A model generated the notes under the pieces. The model made no database searches. It was not told the origin of the DNA and was given only the letters and a program-made list of their open reading frames with translations. A stretch of DNA of 11,130 bases from Pigoraptor vietnamica (Eukaryota; Opisthokonta; Filasterea), in NCBI GenBank assembly GCA_943704525.1, contig CALSCQ010001229.1, positions 1 to 11,130 of the forward strand, written 5' to 3'. Made by a program: the position numbers and the translations under genes. Of the stretch, positions 1-6,869 are shown piece after piece (positions within the stretch are counted from its first letter, which is position 1; the number at the start of each line of letters is the position of its first letter).

Positions 1-265
1 CCCCCAAGCAGCTTGGCAATTGCATGTACCAAACATCGCCTTTATGTGCATCGCAGGCACGGGGAGGGAAGTGATGCGATGCGATGCATTTCCAGTCAAT
101 ACACGCGCTCGAGTGCTGAGGCTCGTTGCGCGACACACAACGTGAAAGGTTGGCGCCTTGCCACTCCTCCCTCTTGGGGTCATCGCGACCTCCATGTTCC
201 TCTGCTGATGAGCACGTTCGTGCACGGGCTCTCTTCGCTTGCGGTCGAGAACCAACGCCCTTGTT
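1..265. other. 3' flank downstream of PIGT, no gene seen
   Basis: This stretch follows the PIGT stop codon on the minus strand and should include its 3' UTR. No AATAAA-type signal is visible on the minus strand. Short open frames here look like chance frames in GC-rich DNA, with no recognisable domain. The first five bases are a C run at the window edge. Confidence 0.5.
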
Positions 266-3200
266 TCAGCCACTCTTGGCGCCGCTTGTGTTCTTCTTCG
301 TCGAATCCAAAGCATCGCCACGTGCGTCCGCCGCATCCGCCGCTGGCCTTTCTCCCGTATTCCCTCGGCGGAACACGCGCCCGATTCGGGCCTTAATGCG
401 CGACTTGAGCGGCTCGGGCTCCCTGTCGCGCACGAATTGGCGCGTCGCGAGGTTGAAGAAGCTGCCAAAAGAGAGCGCTAGCACAGTGCACGTGAGGCAA
501 AGGACGTTGTAGGGCATGCTGAAGTCCGGCGTCGGCGGCGTAAGAAGTGGCGACTCGGTGTGCAGGCGCACTCTCAGTGCGCACGTCGGCATGTGCGCGT
601 GCCTGGTGAGAAAGAAAATCAGAAACGGAAGGAAGCAGTGTCACAAAGCGACGGACGGCGGCATGCAAATGCGCCATGTGTGCTCTGAAAGGAGCGGTGT
701 TACAAAACGAACAGACGGAGTGTCCTCTGTCCCCCACCGAAGCGCGTCCCAAATGGTCGCAGAGACTGCGGACGCCGTATCGCACGGTCCGGAGGATTTG
801 ACCTCGAACGTGACGGTGGCCGAACTGCGCCAACGACAAATTAGCAATGGTTTTGCCGCGTCATTTTCTCTTTGTCGAGGAGTAGCTCGATTGCGACCTC
901 AAGCAGGGTTCGTGCGCAAGAAGCTCGTACGCACACAGAAGGCACACACGCACACGGCGCCTGAGGCTCACCCCAAATCAAAGCCACGGTGTGCGTCGGG
1001 CGGGTGCTCTGCGACGCGCAGCATCGCCACCTCGTACTCGAGGGTGACAACGACGACCGTTGGGGCCATGGGGAGGGACGCAATGTGAAGTTCAAGCACA
1101 CAAGGGCGCCCGCGCTCAATCGATGGCTCAAAACGGAGGGCATAATCAGCTGCATCGCAAGTCCGCGACACACGATGTGGTGAGCACACAAGGCATAGCT
1201 AACAGACGCGAATTCCGTGTCAATAGTGGCAGTAACTGAAACCGGGAAAAGGGAATTGAAGCTCGTTTGCGTTGCACACACAGAGCGTGCTCACCGCTTG
1301 AGAGGCGCACGGGCGGTGCGTCGCCCGTTGTCATGTGGACTTGCAGCGTGTGAAGGTACGGCCTCAATTGCCAGGGTATCGAATCGGAGAGGGTAACAGC
1401 AACGCTCGCGCCATGGGGCGGGAAACTCCGCAGTTCGTAAAAGAGGCGCCCATAGAGAGACGATGCTCCGGTCGCTACGTTAGCGATGCAAGTGTCAGTA
1501 CAAATGGTGCACGGAGTGTACACAGGTTTCAGTGAGCGTGCAGGGATTACACTCAACACATATATATAGAGATGAGGAGGGAATGGCACACCTGACGGTG
1601 ATGCGGACTCTGCCAGAAATTTGGATGCGGCCCACGGCGACGACGGGACGGCCGCTGCCGCACGCGAGAAGGCGCTGCCGTCCGCCGCAATATCAAAGGG
1701 CGCTGCAAAGGGAGGCTACAATGGGTTGGTTGAAGGAACCAGCCTTGCTATAAGGAAATTTCAGGAGAGTGGCCGTACGTCTGTTGCGCGGGCGTCTGCG
1801 TGTGTGGACGTGCACGTGCGCATGCAGGACTTCTGCCAAACTACAAAACGCACCGCCACCGGCCAATGTCGCACGGACGTCGTGGGTTGTCACGGACAAC
1901 TCCATCGCCAATGGGACAAGGGCCGCGGTGTGAGTGTGTGCACGCGCCGCTTCTCTGTAAAGGACGTCCGCGGACTGCGACACGACGTGCACAACGGAAG
2001 ATGCGGCGAGTGGGCATGTGCGTGTGACCGCGCGTTCGAAGAGCGAAAGAAGCAACGGCGCTGCCATGAGCAAGAAGAAGGGGGTGGGGATATGGATGAG
2101 TCGAGTGAGAAATAAAAGTTGTGCAAGCAGATAGGACAATGTGAGCACAGAGTGCCCACACTCACTCGCTGGCCTGTCGGTCGGACGCAACGCCGCCATT
2201 AGTTTCTGCGAGAGCGAGAGCGAGTACGCGCTGCAGTTTGTCGACGACTGCGGAATAGGTTGGGATCACGTGAGGAAAGGACGCGAGACAGTCAAACACT
2301 TGCACGAATATACATCTCGCGCGAAGCGGCTCATACACACTTCACACAGTTGTGTGGGCGGCTTACAAGCACTCGAACCATGGGACACACAACTGCGTGC
2401 GATTCTGCGAAACGGCTTGCACAACAACACGCGCTGCACAACAATTTCACACACCTTGCACGCGCGAATGACCTCGATTGACATCGAAAAGAACGACGAC
2501 GCAAACAGGCGGCTTGGGTTCAGCAGTTGAGGGAGACCGGCCTGAGCGGGAGCAGCGGACTCTCGAAATTAGAAGCGCGGAACATGCTCGGCAGGAGCGG
2601 TATGGATGGAGAGACTTGTGGGATCACATAGACGTGAATAGACGACTCTCACTCTCAGAGTCGATGGACTAATCATCAGAGACAAGGACTGAAGGGCTCT
2701 CACTCTCAACGACAATGGAAAAAGTGAAAGAGGGGGACTGCCCACGCGTGTGAAATGCACTCCATTCCCGTCAATGCAATAGTCATCGACGTGCGACGCA
2801 CCTCCCCTCGGCACGGCAGCTGCTTAAGCCACGGCGTCAGATTTTCTGTGCACACGAGGTCCTGCGGGAGAACGACGCGGCGTGCGCACGCAGCGACTGC
2901 GAGCCACGAACCAACGCAATGAATACACACAAAAGACAGGCTGCATTTCATACATGAGCAAAATGGGAGGGGAGAGAATGATGTGACGACAGGTTTGCTA
3001 GCAACGACCGCAACACGCACCGCCTCGTCCCTCGTGCCGCCATGGCGACGTCCACTTTGTCGTCGCGACCTTGCTCTTGTCGAGCGCCGAGAGCCCCGTG
3101 CAAAAGATGCCGGCGATCGCACTCGTCACACTGGCAAAGTCCGCATCCACGTCCCTGGGCGGAGGAGGTGAATGCTATTGTAAACATACTCCACGAAGGA

Positions 3201-3863
3201 ACACACAATCACAACGCACACAAGCAGCGCACGCATCGCCCACTCCAGACGAAACTTAGAGATTGCATCAGACGACTCGAGTTGCATTGCGCCCTCTAGT
3301 AGCATTACACGCACCCCTCGCACGACCCCTGCGACGAGGCAAACGAGGCCCACAGCACGGCGCCGGAGGGTGCGGCGTCCGCCAGCGGCAAACCCCACTG
3401 TTCCGCACGCCACACGCCGCGCCCAAACGAAAGAGAGAGCCGGCGAAGCGACGGATGCGAAGAGAAAAGGGATCCGATGCTAATGGGAAAGAGCGTGTAG
3501 TGGCCCTCTGTGCATGATGACGCTCGTGTGAGTGTGTGCAGCGTACGCATGCGCACATGTGTGGAGGGTGTGCAAGCGCACACTCACATGTGGCAGGGTG
3601 TGCAAGCGCACATTGTATGTGCATCATAGAGTCATACACCCACCCGACTCTCCCGCGCCCTCCCACGCAATGTCGAAGCGAAAGTCCGCCAGTTGCAAGC
3701 GACCGCCGCGCAACGGCCTCACCACGAGCGCCTCACGGAAGGTGCCTTCGCGTGAATCTTCGGGCGATGGCATCTCCGGTGCGACGTCTGCGCTCGAATA
3801 GCCCACGCACACACACAGTGCAATCGCAAAGAGACAGAGGAAGCCGCGACGAAGGGAGGCCAT
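266..3863 (-). CDS. PIGT: GPI transamidase subunit PIG-T (12 exons)
   Basis: PIG-T (Gpi16 in yeast) is a type I ER membrane subunit of the GPI transamidase (PIG-K, GPAA1, PIG-S, PIG-T, PIG-U), which attaches GPI anchors to proteins. Exons on the minus strand, in order: 3863-3644, 3507-3315, 3154-3021, 2896-2802, 2541-2455, 2247-2166, 2060-1854, 1702-1592, 1474-1295, 1149-972, 824-738, 602-266. Spliced length is 1911 nt, 636 codons plus TGA; all phases agree. Human PIG-T has 578 residues. A signal peptide covers about residues 1-25. Family landmarks seen: HYTLFP, LSLSFGRGVWR, AGIFC, VCTENLTPW (C198-W205), AGLPQLLNPSRLF, CPLAAS, IPWQLRPYLHTL and TPDFSMPYN (549-557), then a membrane helix (about 556-578) and a charged tail. 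C198 matches the human Cys182 known to form the disulfide with PIG-K. Sequons lie at N201 and N247. The start has A at -3 and G at +4. Exons 1-5, 7, 9, 10 and 12 are secure by homology; exons 6, 8 and 11 rest on phase and weaker similarity. Confidence 0.93.
2061..2165 (-). other. PIGT intron 6, open in frame (105 nt)
   Basis: The donor is a consensus GTGAGT and the acceptor is GGCAG. Length is a multiple of three and the frame stays open through it, so keeping the intron would add 35 residues between P-T-D-R-P-A and the LSLFERAV segment. The insert would contain a hydrophobic stretch around 2080-2140. Human PIG-T has no matching segment, which favours splicing. Confidence 0.65.
3508..3643 (-). 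repeat. PIGT intron 1 with a 30-bp-period direct repeat
   Basis: Inside this 136-nt intron the 18-base string AGGGTGTGCAAGCGCACA occurs twice without change, at 3565-3582 and 3595-3612, a period of 30 bases. The flanks are also CA/TG-rich. The intron uses a GTGGGT donor and a CACAG acceptor. It looks like a small tandem duplication; no function can be read from it. Confidence 0.75.
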
Positions 3864-4134
3864 TGTGCCTGCTTTCCGTCACGGGCAGTGCAAGTGTAGT
3901 CTCTTCTTCACCCTGAAATGGACGGCATACAATGTGTGTGCGTGTGTTGCGTGCGTGCGCGTGTGTGTGTGTGTTAGTGGGTAACATGTAACATGGCTTG
4001 TGTTAAAATTTCGACATAGGGTGGGGCTTGCGCAGTTTGTCCGGGTGACTCACACTCACAAAAGCCTTGCAACCCACAGCCGATTACAGTGAAGAGAGCA
4101 CGCGCTTGCCTCTCTGCCTCGCCAGAGTGCCACC
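3864..4134. promoter_or_regulatory. Divergent PIGT/FECH promoter region
   Basis: The PIGT start codon (minus strand) and the FECH start codon (plus strand) face away from each other with 271 bases between them, so both 5' UTRs and core promoters must fit here unless a distal 5' exon exists. An alternating TG/CG tract occupies 3933-3974. A short repeat TAACATG is seen twice near 3982-3995. No clear TATA box was found. The FECH start lies in CCACCATG, a strong Kozak context. A shared, bidirectional promoter is inferred from geometry only. Confidence 0.6.
3933..3974. repeat. TG/CG alternating tract in the divergent promoter
   Basis: About 42 bases of nearly pure purine-pyrimidine alternation (TGTGTG, TGCGTGCG, GTGTGT) lie 70-110 bases upstream of the PIGT start codon and about 160 upstream of the FECH start. 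Such tracts can adopt Z-DNA under negative supercoiling, as may arise between divergent promoters. That role is inference. Confidence 0.7.
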
Positions 4135-6262
4135 ATGCTTTGCCGACGGACCCTCTCGCGCGGTGGGTTGCATCTCCCTTCGCCGTGCGTGGTGAGAGAT
4201 ACTCACGTGTGCATCGGTGCCCTTCGCTCACGTTTGTCGTGCAGGCGCCCTCAACGCGCCTCTCGTGAGATGGTCGCACACGCAGTCTGCGCAACGGTGG
4301 GTTTAGCTTTGCTTGTGGCATGCTGCGCTACAGTGAAGCGTTGCTCACGTGAGAGTGCGCTGCGCCGCTTGTATTTTGTAGTCCCAAGACGGCGATCGTC
4401 ATGATGAACTTGGGTGGCCCGGAAAGGCAAGAGGATGTGCATCCCTTCCTCCTTAGGTGCGTGACCCTCCGCGTGCACATAGGTAGTATAGCACGCTTGT
4501 CTTTGCTGTGCGTATGCATATGTGCGGTGTGCGTGTGTGTGTGCGTGTGCGTGTGCGTGTACGTGTGCGTGTGCGTGTGCGTGTGCGTATGCGTGTGTGT
4601 GTGTGTGTGCGTGTGCGTGTGCATGTGCATGTGCGTGTAGTGCATGTGCGTATGCATGTGTGTGTGCGTATGCATGTGCGTGTGCGGTGTGCGTGTGCGT
4701 GTGCGTGTGCGTGTGTGTGTGTGTGTGGGTGTGTGTGCGTGTGCGTGTGCGTGTGCGTATGCATGTGCGTGTGCGGTGTGCGTGTGCGTGTGCGTGTGCG
4801 TATGCGTGTGTGTGTGTGTGTGCGTGTGCGTGTGCGTGTGCATGTGAAAGCCATACGCCTGTTACGTATGCAGACGGGACATGTCTCACGCCTGTAATTC
4901 TTTCCGCCCGTCGTAGGCTGTTCAGCGACCGCGACCTCATTCCTCTTCCCGCGCAAAAGTACCTTTCCCGCTTTATTGCGCGCCGCCGCACGCCCAAGAT
5001 CAAGCAGCAGTACGCTGCCATTGGGGGCGGTTCGCCCATTCGCTCGTGGACGGACCTCCAGGGCCGCGAGATGACGCGCGTTCTCGACCAGCTCAGCCCA
5101 GCGACAGGTGCGCTCTCGCACGGACTGTGATGGGAGTGGGCGTGCGCCTGTGTTTGTATAGAGCTGATGCGACATCTGTGACTTAATCTGTAGTCGCGCG
5201 TGTGCGCGTGTGCGTGCGCATATATTGTGACTGTGATGGAGTGGGCATGCGTCCTGATATGACATTTTTAACTGTAATCTGTAGTCGCGCGTGTGTGTGT
5301 GTGCGTGTGTGCGTGCGCATAATTGTCCGACATGTGGCTGCAAGGCTTGCTGTGGGGCGGCGAAATGGACCGACGACACTGCGCGTGCACATATGAATGC
5401 ACGACGCGTTGCCTTAATTTACCGGCTTGTACGCACCGTTTCGACCTGTTGTTTACGGCGCGTTCGCCCTCCCCTCAGCGCCCCACCGGCACTATATTGC
5501 GTTTCGGTACGCCGAGCCATTGACGTCCGATGCGTTGCACGAAATGGCGCGCGACGGCGTTGAGCGTGCGGTGGCCTTCACGCAGTACCCGCAGTACTCG
5601 TGCTCGACGACGGGCAGCAGCCTCAACGAACTGTACAGGCACGCCGTGAGCAAGGGTTCGCACGCCGGCCGTGTTCGGTGGTCCACCATTGACCGATGGC
5701 CGACACACGAGGGGCTCGTGAAGGTGCGGGGTAGGGTGTGTGTGTGCGGTATGTGTGTGTGTGTGTGTGGTGTATGTGTGTGTGTGGGGGGTCTGACTGT
5801 CTGTACCACTGTGTCTACGTCGGTTGCGATCTGCGAAACCCATTCTCATGTGACTCGCGTTATCGCCTCGCCGCAGGCGTTCGCCGAGAACGTCCGAGCG
5901 GCACTCGACAAGCTCCCTCAAGACGTGCGCGACTCCGCCGCCATACTCTTCTCGGCGCACTCGCTCCCCATGCGCGTCGTCAACAGGGGCGACTCGTACC
6001 CCGGCGAAGTGGCGGCGACGGCACACGCGGTCATGCACGCTCTCGGTCGTCCGAATCCCTTTCGCCTCGTGTGGCAATCGAAGGTGGGACCGCAGGAGTG
6101 GCTGGGCCCGCGCACGGACGAGGCGATCGAAGGGTATGCGCGGCTGGGCGTGAAGAGCCTTGTGATTGTGCCGATTGCGTTCACTTCGGACCACATCGAG
6201 ACGCTGTTTGAGCTCGATCACGAGTACATTGGACTGCTTGCGAAGAAGGTGCGTCTGCGTGT

Positions 6263-6293
<31 letters not shown>

Positions 6294-6682
6294 GAACGTT
6301 CCCATGTGTGCCCACAAATACGGTCGCTGCTTTCCCTCGTGCACGTGCACTCACTCGCACGAATGTCCAAGCACGTATACGCGCACGCGCACCCACACAT
6401 CAAAATATACATGCATACCGGCATGCATGACATTGCACGCGCAATACGCTATGTTGACCGTAACCCCTTCTACGGCACCAGGTCGGCATGGAGCACGTCG
6501 TGCGCGCAGAGTCCCTCAATGCCTCCAAGACATTTATCCGAGCTCTCGCTGACATTGCGGCGGCGCACCTGTCCTCCGGCGAGCGATGCACGACGCAGCT
6601 CTCATTGCGCTGCCCAAAGTGCGTCAACCCCACGTGTGACAAGATGCGCGACCTCTTCGTGAGGGGAACGCTGACGCTGTGA
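4135..6682 (+). CDS. FECH: Ferrochelatase, mitochondrial, 2Fe-2S type (7 exons)
   Basis: Ferrochelatase inserts Fe2+ into protoporphyrin IX, the last step of heme synthesis, on the matrix side of the inner mitochondrial membrane. Exons: 4135-4191, 4245-4264, 4382-4456, 4917-5107, 5479-5723, 5877-6248, 6482-6682. Spliced length is 1161 nt, 386 codons plus TGA; every phase fits. Human FECH has 423 residues with a longer presequence. The first 26 or so residues are Arg-rich and lack acidic residues, as in a matrix-targeting signal. The core begins [15 protein letters not shown] and contains [49 protein letters not shown] with catalytic H224, VWQSKVGP, and [12 protein letters not shown] with D301, H302 and E304. 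The C-terminus has C364-x2-C-x4-C372; with C156 these match the four cluster ligands of human FECH (C196, C403, C406, C411). Exons 3-7 are secure by homology. Exons 1-2 are inferred from the Kozak ATG, GTGAGA donors and phase. Confidence 0.97.
4245..4264 (+). other. FECH: FECH exon 2, 20-nt micro-exon in the presequence
   Basis: The exon is bounded by GTGCAG upstream and a GTGAGA donor downstream. It encodes A-P-S-T-R-L plus two bases that combine with the first base of exon 3 to give Ser. It follows a 53-nt intron (4192-4244), the shortest in the window, and precedes a 117-nt intron (4265-4381). It is the simplest route I found that joins the Kozak ATG at 4135 to the conserved frame at 4383 using good donors. 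Alternatives with weaker donors inside the first open frame remain possible. Confidence 0.6.
4507..4845. repeat. Long TG/CG purine-pyrimidine tract in FECH intron 3
   Basis: Nearly the whole stretch alternates purine and pyrimidine, built from GTGCGT, GTGTGT, GCATGT and GCGTAT units. It fills most of intron 3 (4457-4916, 460 nt), the longest intron in the window. The alternation breaks at a few GCGGTG steps and at GTAGTG near 4637. A 46-base segment at 4667-4712 is repeated exactly at 4756-4801, an 89-base offset. Long open frames here in several frames (Cys-Val, His-Ala or His-Thr dipeptides) are by-products of the repeat. Confidence 0.95.
5122..5326. repeat. Imperfect tandem duplication in FECH intron 4
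   Basis: Copy one is about 5122-5228 and copy two about 5229-5326. Both begin with GACTGTGATGG, continue through GAGTGGGC, share TAATCTGTAGTCGCGCGTGT (5184-5203 and 5275-5294), and end in a TG/CG run followed by GCGTGCGCATA and ATTGT. Start anchors are 106 bases apart and the inner anchors 91, so one copy carries an internal indel of about 15 bases. Intron 4 spans 5108-5478. Confidence 0.9.
5724..5876 (+). other. FECH intron 5 with TG repeat, open in frame (153 nt)
   Basis: The donor is AAG|GTGCGG and the acceptor CCGCAG, both in phase 0. TG-rich sequence fills about 5735-5790. The length is a multiple of three and the frame has no stop, so a retained intron would insert 51 residues, many of them Cys and Val. 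It would fall between [14 protein letters not shown] and AFAENV, which adjoin in ferrochelatases, so splicing is the expected state. Confidence 0.85.
6259..6294. repeat. GT run followed by an 18-G homopolymer in FECH intron 6
   Basis: Just after the GTGCGT donor of intron 6 (6249-6481), a GT dinucleotide run leads into 18 consecutive G at 6277-6294. The run is on the sense strand, so the pre-mRNA would carry it, and it could form a G-quadruplex. Length may be uncertain because such homopolymers are hard to sequence. Confidence 0.9.
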
Positions 6683-6869
6683 GCCAATACACACGGCTAT
6701 GAGCTACGTAACACATCGAGAAACTAGCTATGAGCTATCGCCGAAATCAAGCTGGCCTTGTGAAACGGCAAAGGGTGGATAAGGCGCTTCTCATTCTAGG
6801 AGCTGTGGGGTGAAGTGTTGTGATCACGCACGCACGCACGCACACATGCACGCACGCGCTCGCGAGGGT
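6683..6869. other. Convergent 3' intergenic spacer
   Basis: Only 187 bases separate the FECH stop from the stop of the EF-hand/RS gene on the other strand, so both 3' UTRs lie here or overlap. The string GCTATGAGCTA occurs at 6696-6706 and again at 6727-6737. A CGCA tetranucleotide run with CA steps covers about 6825-6857. No AATAAA signal is seen on either strand. Confidence 0.7.
6825..6857. repeat. ACGC/CA microsatellite in the convergent spacer
   Basis: Repeated CGCA units, with CACACATG in the middle, lie about 15 bases beyond the stop codon of the minus-strand gene, hence in its probable 3' UTR. Confidence 0.8.

Noticed and set aside
1235-1262. A minus-strand peptide FNSLFPVS resembling a PIG-T motif
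   Set aside because: It lies in intron 9, before exon 10, whereas that motif would belong after exon 10. It is a pyrimidine tract ending in TTTCAG that happens to translate this way. A decoy acceptor is possible.
2113-2118. AATAAA on the plus strand as a polyadenylation signal
   Set aside because: It lies within PIGT on the antisense strand, with no plus-strand gene upstream to use it.
4135-4404. A continuous 89-codon first exon of FECH
   Set aside because: It ends at a stop in a different frame from the conserved [12 protein letters not shown] segment. Splicing with GTGAGA donors joins the two in frame.
4251-5379. Long minus-strand frames rich in His-Ala and His-Thr dipeptides
   Set aside because: They are translations of the TG/CG microsatellite in FECH introns and overlap secure FECH exons on the opposite strand.
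5427-6662. A single 411-codon plus-strand frame as an intronless gene
   Set aside because: It reads through FECH introns 5 and 6. The TG-rich and G-rich inserts interrupt conserved ferrochelatase sequence, and the true last exon is in another frame.
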